From an uncultured Clostridia bacterium (GTDB lineage: Bacteria > Bacillota > Clostridia > Christensenellales > Aristaeellaceae), in NCBI GenBank assembly GCA_934663625.1, contig CAKUKP010000073.1:1-15846 (forward strand): a stretch of 15,846 nucleotides of DNA, written 5' to 3'. Made by a program: the position numbers and the translations under genes. This document shows, one piece after another, positions 1-7,170 of this stretch. The notes below the pieces were generated by a model. The model saw only the letters and a list, made by a program, of their open reading frames with translations, was not told where the DNA came from and ran no database searches. Each line of letters starts with the position of its first letter. Position 1 is the first letter of the stretch.

Positions 1-881
1 GCGCGGCAGGAGAGGATACGATTCCGTATTCCAAGCCGGTGACTGTCAAGCGTCCTGCGATCATTGATATCTGGTACAAAAATGCCGTTGAAAAGCAGGA
101 TACGGAAATCACGGTCTGCACGAATCTAGAGATGAACAACGTATCTATGTATATGGGTGATGATTGCCTGAAGACGTGGTCGAGGACGGACGAAGGAATT
201 ACGGTAAAGGATGAGTCAAATTACAGTGAATGGACATTGCCTTACCAGTTTGAATACGAAGGCAATTACGATCTGTGGTACAAGGCGAGCGCGGCAGGAG
301 AGGATACGATTCCGTATTCCAAGCCGGTGACTGTCAAGCGTCCTGCGATCATTGATATCTGGTACGACAACACCGTTGAAAAGGAGAATACGGAAATTAC
401 GGTTATCACAAGCCTTGAAATGAATAAGGTATCCATGAACCTGAATTCGGATACGCTGAAAACGTGGAACAAGGATGATGCGGATATCACGGTAACAGAT
501 TACGATAATTACCGCGAATGGCAGCTTACCTATCAGTTTGATCAGGCGGGCGATTATGATCTGTGGTATCAGGCGAGCGCCGCCGACGAAGCGACCATTC
601 CGGTTTCCAAGCCGGTTACCATCACATCGCAGACGCAGCAGGAGGGCGATTTCGAATATCGCTTCAATGCGGATCGATCCGGCGTGGTGATTGTGAAGTA
701 TACCGGAAGCGCTTCCAGCGTGACCGTGCCTGCGACCATCGCTGAACTGCCCGTGGTTGAAATTGGAGAAGGTGCGTTTGAAAACAACACCGCCATCACA
801 TCCGTGGATCTGCCCGATACTGTGGAAGTGATCGGCAAGCGCGCGTTCGCGGGCTGCACCGCTTTGAACGAAATGAACTGA
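1..881 (+). CDS. Repeat-containing BspA-like surface protein, C-terminal part (5' end outside window)
   Basis: The reading frame is open from base 3 and continues upstream of the window, so the GTG at 39 is an internal Val codon and not a start. The visible protein has two 96-residue repeats (roughly 3-290 and 291-578), each with a conserved IPxSKPVT edge and an IIDIWY motif, and the beginning of a third (AADEATIPVSKPVT). A short Gln-rich linker follows, then about 75 residues with the leucine-rich pattern of BspA/LRR_5 proteins (VVEIGEGAF, VDLPDTVEVIGKRAF). The repeats look like beta-sandwich, Ig-like extracellular domains, which is inference. Such proteins are usually exported adhesins or surface proteins. 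No LPxTG, SLH or membrane anchor is present at this end, and the protein stops one strand into a further LRR, at CTALNEMN. Ligand and anchoring are unknown. A strong terminator follows. Confidence 0.8.
   Translation, partial: AAGEDTIPYSKPVTVKRPAIIDIWYKNAVEKQDTEITVCTNLEMNNVSMYMGDDCLKTWSRTDEGITVKDESNYSEWTLPYQFEYEGNYDLWYKASAAGEDTIPYSKPVTVKRPAIIDIWYDNTVEKENTEITVITSLEMNKVSMNLNSDTLKTWNKDDADITVTDYDNYREWQLTYQFDQAGDYDLWYQASAADEATIPVSKPVTITSQTQQEGDFEYRFNADRSGVVIVKYTGSASSVTVPATIAELPVVEIGEGAFENNTAITSVDLPDTVEVIGKRAFAGCTALNEMN
3..578 (+). repeat. Two tandem 288-bp (96-codon) coding repeats
   Basis: Bases 1-77 are identical to 289-365, and the rest of the two units is clearly related at both protein and DNA level. 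The period is exactly 288 bp, which preserves the reading frame. A further partial unit begins at about 579. Perfect identity over 77 bp beside more diverged stretches suggests recent unequal recombination or gene conversion. Because the array runs off the left edge, the total copy number is unknown and could be collapsed in a short-read assembly. Confidence 0.9.
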
Positions 882-921
882 TCGCAGATCATTCACCGCG
901 TTCGAAAACCAGATTAACCTT

Positions 922-959
922 GCGCCTCGATTCCCTGATGGGGATCGGGGCGCTTTTAT
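922..959 (+). terminator. Rho-independent terminator of the surface-protein gene
   Basis: A 14-bp stem (922-935 with 940-953, two G-U pairs) closes a TGAT loop and is followed by TTTTAT. It lies 40 bases after the stop codon and before the acetyltransferase promoter, so it separates the two transcription units. Confidence 0.85.
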
Positions 960-986
960 ATGGTATACTTTGCACCTTCGCGGAAC

Positions 987-1015
987 TTGACACCTGGCCG
1001 AAAACATGATAGCAT
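987..1015 (+). promoter_or_regulatory. Sigma-A promoter of the GNAT gene
   Basis: TTGACA (987-992) is separated by 17 bp from TAGCAT (1010-1015, 4 of 6 matches to TATAAT). It places transcription start near 1022, downstream of the ATG at 960. This supports translation starting at 1044. Confidence 0.6.
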
Positions 1016-1043
1016 GATGAAAACTGTTTATGGGGTGATTGAT

Positions 1044-1532
1044 ATGGTAAAGGGCTGCGATATGATCGTCGGGCTGACCCATCTTCCCAAATATGAAGTA
1101 TCCGAGGAGATCGAAATCAAGCGCGCGTTCGTGGGCGATCGCGATCGGATTCTGGAGTTTGTGCGCGAAAAGTTTCCGGATCACATCGCATGGCCTGCGG
1201 AGGTAGAGCATTCTCTGATGCAGGATGTGTGCAAGTGCTTTATCGCGGTGGAGGATAACCGATTGATCGGATTTGCCTGCTTTGATGTATCCTCCAAAAG
1301 CTTTTTCGGCCCGATTGGCGTGGATCCCACGCTGCGCGGCAAAAATCTGGGCAAGGCGCTGCTGATTCGCACATTGGAGGCGATGCGCGATTACGGCTAT
1401 GGCTATGCCATTATCGGATGGGTGGACGGTCCGGAGAAGTTTTATCAAAAGGCGGTCGGCGCCCAGTTCATTCAGGGCGGCGAGCCGGAAAATAGCGTGT
1501 ATTCCCGCTATATCGATATTTCAATTATATAA
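1044..1532 (+). CDS. GNAT-family N-acetyltransferase
   Basis: The 162-residue product is a small single-domain GNAT protein, expected to be cytoplasmic and to transfer an acetyl group from acetyl-CoA to an amine. The acetyl-CoA-binding motif A is visible at residues about 89-107: a GPIGVDP strand followed by the RGKNLG pyrophosphate loop and a helix. A C-terminal beta-strand region (YAIIGWVDG, then FYQKAVGAQF) fits the usual fold, where Phe-Tyr near the end of motif B is common. I chose ATG 1044 because GGGGTG lies six bases upstream and the promoter lies between it and the earlier in-frame ATG at 960. The gene has its own promoter and terminator, so it is probably monocistronic. The substrate cannot be inferred, since GNAT substrates are not readable from these motifs. 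Confidence 0.85.
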   Translation: MVKGCDMIVGLTHLPKYEVSEEIEIKRAFVGDRDRILEFVREKFPDHIAWPAEVEHSLMQDVCKCFIAVEDNRLIGFACFDVSSKSFFGPIGVDPTLRGKNLGKALLIRTLEAMRDYGYGYAIIGWVDGPEKFYQKAVGAQFIQGGEPENSVYSRYIDISII

Positions 1533-1538
1533 TTTGTG

Positions 1539-1583
1539 CAGCTCCGTCGGCGACGATCGCGTTCGTCCGGCGGGGCTGTTTTT
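1539..1583 (+). terminator. Terminator of the GNAT gene
   Basis: CAGCTCCGTCGG (1539-1550) pairs with CCGGCGGGGCTG (1567-1578) through 12 pairs, including G-U pairs. A run of five T follows (1579-1583). It lies immediately after the stop codon. Confidence 0.8.
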
Positions 1584-1656
1584 CTATACTGAAATTGTGC
1601 AAAAAATCTAAAATTACAACAAATAGAATGACATCTATAACGAAAAAATATAGAAT

Positions 1657-1672
1657 TGCATTTAAATGTAAA
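1657..1672 (+). promoter_or_regulatory. Palindrome just upstream of the ROK promoter, candidate operator
   Basis: TTGCATTTAAATGTAA is a 16-bp near-perfect inverted repeat with one mismatched pair and a perfect CATTTAAATG core at 1659-1668. It lies 7 bases before the -35 box in an AT-rich stretch unlike the surrounding coding DNA. ROK repressors commonly autoregulate through palindromes near their promoters, so this is a plausible site for the regulator encoded next door or for an activator. No binding-site consensus was tested. Confidence 0.35.
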
Positions 1673-1678
1673 TTTGTA

Positions 1679-1707
1679 TTGACAAGGAGTGGGGAATGCG
1701 GTATGAT
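1679..1707 (+). promoter_or_regulatory. Sigma-A promoter of the ROK-sugar operon
   Basis: TTGACA (1679-1684), a 17-bp spacer and TATGAT (1702-1707, 5 of 6) form a near-consensus vegetative promoter. Predicted transcription start is near 1714, giving a 5' leader of about 30 bases. No other equally good promoter is visible upstream of the later operon genes. Confidence 0.75.
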
Positions 1708-1743
1708 TATATAAAGAAAGTTTACTAACTAATGGTGAGAGCA

Positions 1744-2922
1744 ATGCAGAACGTGATGGATTCGGGTACGCCGGAGAGAATCGGGGAGATCAACCGCAAA
1801 TTGATATTGGATTGCGTTCGAAAGAACGGCCCGATATCCCGCGCCGATCTGCACCGAACGCTGAATATGAGCTTTCCCACCATTTCCACCAACGTAAAAA
1901 AGCTGCTGCAAAGCGGCTACCTGGTGGAAGCGGGGGATGGCGATAACAATCTGGGGCGCAAATCCACGCTTTTGCAGTTCAATGCGGAGCGCGCCTATGT
2001 GGTGGGCGTGGACGTGGGCAGATCGCAGCTGCGCGTGATTCTGGCGGATCTGGATGGAAATGAAGCGATCTATTTGAACGAACCCTACGCCGCAAGCGAG
2101 GATGATTCCCTGCGCACGACGTTGAATCACCTGATCGCGCAGGCGATCGCGCGCGCGGGCATAGCGCCCGAAAAGGTGCTGTATATCGCGGTCGGAATAC
2201 CGGGCATCGCCGATATGAAAACGGGCAGGCTCGTCGCGGCCCCGTTCATTCGAATGCCGAATCTGAAGCAGATCGAGGAAAGCCTGCGCGCGGCGTACCG
2301 AAATGCGGATATATTGTTCGAAAATAACGTGAATTTCGGTGCGGTCGCCGAAAAATGGAAGGGCGCGGCGCGCGATTATCGCGATATCGTATACATCAGC
2401 TACGGCGTCGGCATCGGTTCGGCGGTGATTTTAAACGGCGAACTGTACCATGGCAGGAACGGCGCGTCCGGCGAAATTGGCTATATGGTGCCCGGCGTGG
2501 AAAACATGCGCGAAAACAATGAATCGCAGGGTGTGCTGGAATCGATGATTTCCGGACAGCACATCGGCGAACTGCTGAAGGCGCGCGGAACGGATGTATT
2601 TCCGGGGCTTTCACTGGAAGAAGCTTTGCAGGATGATGTGCTTCGGCGCATCGCCGATCTGACCGCGATCGCGCTGATCAATTTAACGGCGGTAATCGAT
2701 GAAGAAGTGATCATCGTCGGCGGCGGTCTGGGCGGCTTTCTGGGGCAGCTGTTCATTCCTTATTGGAAGGAACTGCTGGGGCGGCATTTGCCCTACGTGC
2801 CGGAGATTCTGTGTTCCAGCCTGACCGGACGGGCGGGCGCGATGGGCGCGGTGGCGGTGGCGATCCGCAAGGTAAACGATAACGAAATCAATCTGCAAGG
2901 CGAAAGCTTCCATGCAGAATGA
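1744..2922 (+). CDS. ROK-family transcriptional regulator
   Basis: The product (392 residues) has the two-part architecture of NagC/Mlc/XylR repressors. A winged helix-turn-helix occupies residues about 12-75 (ISRADLHRTLNMSFPTIS), and an actin-like sugar-kinase fold fills the rest. The first phosphate-type loop is VGVDVGRSQLR (about 87-97), with GIPGIAD, ENNVNFGAVAE and YGVGIGSAVI following. It is expected to bind DNA and release it on binding a sugar or sugar phosphate. The zinc-binding signature is degenerate: the usual GExGH is GEIGY (243-247) and the Cys-rich CxCGxxGC segment is absent. The usual catalytic Asp region reads ENNVN, so kinase activity is unlikely. ATG 1744 is preferred over 1732 because GGTGAG lies just before it. 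It is first in the operon and probably autoregulates and controls the transporter and enzymes that follow. Confidence 0.88.
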   Translation: MQNVMDSGTPERIGEINRKLILDCVRKNGPISRADLHRTLNMSFPTISTNVKKLLQSGYLVEAGDGDNNLGRKSTLLQFNAERAYVVGVDVGRSQLRVILADLDGNEAIYLNEPYAASEDDSLRTTLNHLIAQAIARAGIAPEKVLYIAVGIPGIADMKTGRLVAAPFIRMPNLKQIEESLRAAYRNADILFENNVNFGAVAEKWKGAARDYRDIVYISYGVGIGSAVILNGELYHGRNGASGEIGYMVPGVENMRENNESQGVLESMISGQHIGELLKARGTDVFPGLSLEEALQDDVLRRIADLTAIALINLTAVIDEEVIIVGGGLGGFLGQLFIPYWKELLGRHLPYVPEILCSSLTGRAGAMGAVAVAIRKVNDNEINLQGESFHAE

Positions 2923-2937
2923 AATAATGTGGAATAT

Positions 2938-2963
2938 CTCCCGCGCGATGCGGGGGAAGGAGG
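2938..2963 (+). promoter_or_regulatory. Hairpin abutting the isomerase ribosome binding site
   Basis: CTCCCGC (2938-2944) pairs with GCGGGGG (2950-2956), and the ribosome binding site AAGGAGG starts at the very next base (2957-2963). The AAGGAGG is 7 bases before ATG 2971 and decides that start over the in-frame ATG at 2929. The hairpin may affect translation or mRNA processing; this is inference. Confidence 0.4.
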
Positions 2964-2970
2964 AAGTACC

Positions 2971-4392
2971 ATGATTAAGGCGAAGGTTGGTTTTGTGGTC
3001 TACGGCGTACACAAGGATGGGCTAAAGGATCCGGATGGCAATCTGTTTATCGATTATGACATTATCGAGCGTTCCAAGAAGGCGCTGCGCGACAGCGGGC
3101 TTACGCTGGTAGAGGGCAGGGACGTTCTGGAAGCGAAAGGAATCAAGGTGGAGCACGATAATGATATCGTTGCCACCAAGAAGGAAGCCAACGAAATCAT
3201 CCTGCCCATGGCGAAGGACGACAGCATCGATTGTCTGGTGCTCTTCTCCGGTACGTGGGTGTGGGCGGCGCACATGATCGGTGCGATCCGTGAATTTGCC
3301 AAGACGGGCAAGGGCATCGTGATCTGGACGTATCCGGGTTCGCAGGGCTGGCGTCCGGTCGGCGGTCTGGTGCTGAAGGCGGCGCTGAATGAAATCGGTC
3401 TGAAATGCCGCTATGTATATGGCAAGGCGGAGGATCCGAAAGATCTGAACCGCATTTTGAGCTATTGTCAGGCTTCCGCGGTGAAGAACCGCATCAACAA
3501 TACCACGATGGGCGCGTTCGGCGGTCGCGGCATGGGTCAGACCTGCGGCGTGGCGGATCCCGCGCAGTGGATGAAAACCTTCGGCATCGATATCGATTCC
3601 CGCGATACCACCGAGCTTCTGGAAACTGCCAGGGCGGTGACCGCGGAGGAAATCGACGGCGTATATGAAATCATCAAGAAGCGCTTTATCGAACTTCCGG
3701 AGCGGAACGATGTAACCGAGCGTTCCATCCGCCTGTATGTGGCGCTCAAGAAGCTGATGAAGGAAAATGATTTCGATTATTATACGATTCAGTCCTTCCC
3801 CGGTCTGGGCGATGATTATGTGGCTTCCTGCTTTGCGCAGAGTATGATGCTGGACGACGGCGTGCCGACCTCCACGCTGTCGGACTTCAATACCGCGATG
3901 ACCAGCATCCTGATGACGTATCTGTCCGAAGATCCGATCTATTACGGCGATTTCCAGTGCATCAACAAGGAAAACAACGAAATCAAGATCATCGGCGATG
4001 GCGCGGTGCCCACGGCATTGGCAAATGAGGATGGTGCGGTGTTCGCGTCCCACGGCATTCCCACCGAGGGCAAGGCGGGCGGCATGTCCATCAAGCTGAC
4101 CTGCAAGGAAGGCAAGGGCGTGCTTGGTCGCGTATGCCGCGTGGACGGCAAGTTCACGATGGTGGTTACCCGCTGCACCGTGCGCGTGCCCTCCAGGGAG
4201 GAACTGGCGGTGCGCCGCCACGAATGCGGTATTCCGGATTGGCCGCACGCCTTCTGCACCGCGGAATGCGATATCGATACCCTGCTTGAGCATTGGAACA
4301 ACGAATACGCGTGCCTGGGCTACGGCGAACATCTCTATCAGGAACTGATCGATTTCGCCGAACTGACCGGCATGACCGTATACGCGCTGTAA
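2971..4392 (+). CDS. Divergent L-fucose/L-arabinose isomerase-family protein
   Basis: The 473-residue length and the overall pattern fit the FucI/AraA fold: a Rossmann-like N-terminal half (FGTWVWAA-type segment SGTWVWAAHM at 93-102), GGRGMGQT (184-191) matching the FucI GxSMG region, and a C-terminal beta-barrel. Family members interconvert aldoses and ketoses with a catalytic metal. In E. coli FucI the metal is held by Glu337 and Asp361, 24 residues apart. Here Asp327 (YYGDFQ) is kept, but the position 24 residues earlier, in STLSD, is Leu303 where FucI has Glu in ATEND. The C-terminal NHG-type segment reads NNEYACLGYG. The protein may therefore be a changed enzyme or a sugar-binding relative, and the substrate is unknown. 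It follows the regulator by 48 bases and precedes the transporter genes. The alignment is from memory of the family. Confidence 0.72.
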   Translation: MIKAKVGFVVYGVHKDGLKDPDGNLFIDYDIIERSKKALRDSGLTLVEGRDVLEAKGIKVEHDNDIVATKKEANEIILPMAKDDSIDCLVLFSGTWVWAAHMIGAIREFAKTGKGIVIWTYPGSQGWRPVGGLVLKAALNEIGLKCRYVYGKAEDPKDLNRILSYCQASAVKNRINNTTMGAFGGRGMGQTCGVADPAQWMKTFGIDIDSRDTTELLETARAVTAEEIDGVYEIIKKRFIELPERNDVTERSIRLYVALKKLMKENDFDYYTIQSFPGLGDDYVASCFAQSMMLDDGVPTSTLSDFNTAMTSILMTYLSEDPIYYGDFQCINKENNEIKIIGDGAVPTALANEDGAVFASHGIPTEGKAGGMSIKLTCKEGKGVLGRVCRVDGKFTMVVTRCTVRVPSREELAVRRHECGIPDWPHAFCTAECDIDTLLEHWNNEYACLGYGEHLYQELIDFAELTGMTVYAL

Positions 4393-4397
4393 TCCAA

Positions 4398-4449
4398 CCG
4401 GCGAATTGAAGCGCCGAATCCAAATGTATTGCGCCGGAAATTCCGGTGT
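4398..4449 (+). other. Pair of hairpins between isomerase and binding-protein genes
   Basis: CGGCG (4399-4403) pairs with CGCCG (4412-4416), and GCGCCGG (4431-4437) pairs with CCGGTGT (4443-4449). CCGGCG (4398-4403) could instead pair with CGCCGG (4432-4437), so two folds compete. There is no T-run, so termination is unlikely. A role in protecting or processing the downstream binding-protein mRNA is a reasonable inference. Confidence 0.45.
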
Positions 4450-4473
4450 AAATAAAGAAAAAGGAGAAAAAAC

Positions 4474-5529
4474 ATGAAAAAGATTCTCGCAATGCTCCTC
4501 GTTCTGTCCATGATGCTCGTCGGCGTCGCCGCCATCGCGGAAACCGGCCGCATCGGCGTCGCCATGCCCACCAAGTCCAGCGAACGCTGGATCCATGACG
4601 GCGACAAGGTAAAGGCTGCACTGGAAGAACTGGGCTACGAAGTTGACCTGCAGTACGCGGAAGATCACATCGACGTACAGGCGAACCAGATTCAGAATAT
4701 GCTGCTCAAGGGCGTGGATGCGCTGATCATCGCTTCCGTCGATGGTTCCTCTCTGAGCAACGAACTGAAGATGGCAAAGGAAAGCGGCGTAGTTGTCATC
4801 GCGTATGACCGTCTGCTGACCAAGACCCCCGATGTGGATTATTATGCCACCTTCGATTCCATCGCGATCGGCGAACAGCAGGCGACCTCCCTGCTGACCG
4901 GTCTGGGCGTGCTGGACGGCGCGACCGGCCCCTTCAACGTAGAACTCTTCGCGGGCTCTCTGGATGACAGCTGCACCCCGCTGTACTATGAAGGCTCCAT
5001 GAACATTCTGCAGCCCTACATCGACAGCGGCGTGATCGTGATCCCCTCCGGCCAGACCGATATGGCGCAGATCGCCATCGAAGGTTGGGACGGTCTGAAG
5101 GCACAGGCGCGCATGGACAACCTGATTTCCGCTTTCTATTCCGATGGCACCGTGCTGGACGGCGTTCTGGCGCCCTATGACGGCCTTTCCATCGGTATCC
5201 TGTCCGCCTGCAAGTCCGCTGGCTACGGCACCGCGGATCTGCCCCTGCCGAAGGTAACCGGCCAGGATTGCGAAGTGACCTCCATTAAGTCCATGATCGC
5301 GGGCGAACAGTATTCCTCCATCTACAACAACACCACCAATCTGGCGGAAGTTGCCGTGAAGCTGACCACCCAGGCGCTCAACGGCGAAGAAGTGGAAGTC
5401 AATTCCGTTTACAACAATGGCGTGTTTGATGTTCCCTCCATGGCGATCTCCGCCTCCATCATCACCATCGACAACTACAAGGAAGAACTGATCGATTCCG
5501 GCTATATCGCGGCGGAAGATCTGCAGTAA
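4474..5529 (+). CDS. Sugar ABC transporter substrate-binding protein (ChvE/XylF type)
   Basis: This 351-residue periplasmic-binding-protein-fold protein captures a monosaccharide outside the membrane and delivers it to the permease. After a signal peptide it has the pattern of ChvE-like binding proteins: IGVAMPTKSSERW (27-39), an EELGYEVDLQYAEDH segment, NQIQNMLLKGVDALIIASVDG, then VIAYDRLLTKTPDVDYYATF in the hinge region. The signal peptide (MKKILAMLLVLSMMLVGVAA) has a likely signal peptidase I cleavage after Ala-Ile-Ala (20-22). There is no cysteine, so the usual Gram-positive lipoprotein anchor is missing. AAGGAG lies seven bases before ATG 4474. It is the first of three contiguous importer genes, and the hairpin after it probably allows higher expression than the ATPase gene. 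The closest known specificities in this subgroup are pentoses, glucose and galactose; the exact sugar is unresolved. Confidence 0.92.
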   Translation: MKKILAMLLVLSMMLVGVAAIAETGRIGVAMPTKSSERWIHDGDKVKAALEELGYEVDLQYAEDHIDVQANQIQNMLLKGVDALIIASVDGSSLSNELKMAKESGVVVIAYDRLLTKTPDVDYYATFDSIAIGEQQATSLLTGLGVLDGATGPFNVELFAGSLDDSCTPLYYEGSMNILQPYIDSGVIVIPSGQTDMAQIAIEGWDGLKAQARMDNLISAFYSDGTVLDGVLAPYDGLSIGILSACKSAGYGTADLPLPKVTGQDCEVTSIKSMIAGEQYSSIYNNTTNLAEVAVKLTTQALNGEEVEVNSVYNNGVFDVPSMAISASIITIDNYKEELIDSGYIAAEDLQ

Positions 5530-5544
5530 TCCGAATGGAATTAT

Positions 5545-5572
5545 GGGCTATGGCGCATGTGCGCCATAGCCC
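5545..5572 (+). other. Perfect intercistronic hairpin after the binding-protein gene
   Basis: GGGCTATGGCGC (5545-5556) and GCGCCATAGCCC (5561-5572) form a perfect 12-bp stem with an ATGT loop. The following sequence has no T-run, so it is unlikely to terminate fully. In many sugar ABC operons a hairpin here protects the upstream binding-protein message from 3' exonucleases and gives excess binding protein over ATPase. That role is inferred from position. Confidence 0.7.
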
Positions 5573-5625
5573 GGTAAGACCGGGCGGGATTACATCGGTA
5601 ATTCTTTGTATAAAGGAGCGGTACC

Positions 5626-7164
5626 ATGTTGGATAGGGTTTTATTGGAAATGAAGGGCATCACAAAGCTGTTTCCCGGCGTAAAGGCGCTGGACAATGTG
5701 AACCTTCAGGTAAAGGAACATCATATTCATGCGCTGGTCGGCGAAAACGGCGCGGGTAAATCCACGCTGATGAATGTGCTCAGCGGCGTATACCGCTACG
5801 GCACGTATTCCGGAGATATCTATTTTGACGGTGAACTTTGCAAATTTAAAAAGATTGAGGACAGTGAAGCGCGCGGCATTGTAATCATCCATCAGGAGCT
5901 TGCGCTGTTTCCGCAGCTTTCCGTGGCGGAAAATCTGTTCGTGGGCAATGAACGTCTGGCTGCGAAGGGCGTTATCGATTGGGCGCGCACACATACGGAA
6001 GCGGAAAGCTTGCTCAAAACGGTTGGGCTTCATATAGATCCCGAAGTACAGGTGCAGTCGCTGGGCGTCGGCAAACAGCAGCTGGTGGAAATCGCAAAGG
6101 CGCTGTCCAAAAAGGTAAAACTGCTGATTCTGGATGAACCGACCGCCGCGCTGAACGATGAAGAATCTGAAAAGCTGCTCAAGCTGCTTTTGCGTCTGCG
6201 GGACGAGGGCATCACATCGATCATTATTTCGCATAAGCTGCACGAGGTGCAGGAGGTCGCGGATGAAATCACCATCATTCGCGATGGCACGGTGATCGAA
6301 ACGCTGATCAACGGAAGCGGTGTTTCTGAAGATCGCATCATCAAGGGCATGGTTGGCCGTGATATGGCGGATCGCTTCCCGAAGCGCGTTTCGAATATTG
6401 ATTATGGGCACAATTTTGAAGTGAAAAACTGGACGGTGCATGCCGAGGAGGATCCTGCGCAGGTCAGGCTGGACAGCATCAATATCCGCGTAAACGGCGG
6501 CGAGGTGGTGGGCATCGCAGGGCTGATGGGCGCGGGGCGCACCGAATTCTGCAAGAGCATTTTCGGCAGATCCTACGGCACGAACATCTCCGGCGATATG
6601 TATCTGGACGGTAAAAAGCTGAATGTACACACGCCGTCCGACGCCATCCGAAGCGGCATTGCCTATGTTACCGAGGATCGCAAGGGCGATGGCTTGATGC
6701 TGGGACACAGCATCAGCATGAACCTTACGCTTTCCAATCTGAAGGCGGTGGGGAATGGCAGAACGATCAACCCCGAACTGGAGCTGCATGAATGCCAGAA
6801 GCTGCGCGAGCAGTTCCACATCAAAGCGCCCAACCTTCAGCAGGCGGTCGGTAATCTTTCCGGCGGCAATCAGCAGAAGGTGATGCTGGGCAAATGGGTG
6901 TTCGCACAGCCTGAAATTCTGATGCTGGATGAACCCACGCGCGGCATCGATGTCGGCGCGAAGTACGAGGTTTACACCATCATCAATCAGCTCGCCGCGG
7001 CGGGCAAGCGCGTTCTGGTGGTTTCTTCCGAAATGGCGGAGCTGATCGGCATCTGCGATCGCATCTATGTTATGTGCGAGGGCAGAATCGTCGGCGAGGT
7101 TTCCGGAGAACAGGCCACGCAGGAAAATATTATGTCGATGATTATTCAGAGCACAAAGGAGTAA
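5626..7164 (+). CDS. Sugar ABC transporter ATP-binding protein, two fused ABC domains (XylG/GguA/MglA type)
   Basis: The 512-residue cytoplasmic ATPase energises sugar import. The N-terminal domain has Walker A GENGAGKST (39-47), a modified signature LGVGK (146-150), Walker B LLILDEP (166-172) and the switch His203. The C-terminal domain has the degenerate Walker A GLMGAGRTE (299-307) typical of carbohydrate ABC ATPases, an intact signature LSGGNQQ (411-417), LMLDEP (432-437), and Ser at the usual switch-His position (VVSSEM). This asymmetry is normal for the family. AAAGGAG lies seven bases before ATG 5626. The gene is flanked by the binding-protein and permease genes, with only six bases to the permease start, so translation of the two is probably linked. 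Length is normal and no defect is seen. Confidence 0.95.
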   Translation: MLDRVLLEMKGITKLFPGVKALDNVNLQVKEHHIHALVGENGAGKSTLMNVLSGVYRYGTYSGDIYFDGELCKFKKIEDSEARGIVIIHQELALFPQLSVAENLFVGNERLAAKGVIDWARTHTEAESLLKTVGLHIDPEVQVQSLGVGKQQLVEIAKALSKKVKLLILDEPTAALNDEESEKLLKLLLRLRDEGITSIIISHKLHEVQEVADEITIIRDGTVIETLINGSGVSEDRIIKGMVGRDMADRFPKRVSNIDYGHNFEVKNWTVHAEEDPAQVRLDSINIRVNGGEVVGIAGLMGAGRTEFCKSIFGRSYGTNISGDMYLDGKKLNVHTPSDAIRSGIAYVTEDRKGDGLMLGHSISMNLTLSNLKAVGNGRTINPELELHECQKLREQFHIKAPNLQQAVGNLSGGNQQKVMLGKWVFAQPEILMLDEPTRGIDVGAKYEVYTIINQLAAAGKRVLVVSSEMAELIGICDRIYVMCEGRIVGEVSGEQATQENIMSMIIQSTKE

Positions 7165-7170
7165 TGACTT

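Noticed and set aside
1..626. CRISPR array suggested by direct repeats at the left edge
   Set aside because: The repeats are 288 bp, in frame and translate into one continuous repeated domain.
960..1043. Start of the GNAT protein at ATG 960
   Set aside because: The predicted promoter lies downstream of this ATG, and GGGGTG points to ATG 1044.
216..1448. A 410-codon minus-strand open frame
   Set aside because: It runs antisense across a surface-protein gene, a terminator and the GNAT promoter, which no real gene would be expected to do.
3022..4668. A 548-codon minus-strand open frame
   Set aside because: It is antisense to the isomerase-like gene, which has an AAGGAGG site and family motifs; the composition is that of a shadow frame.
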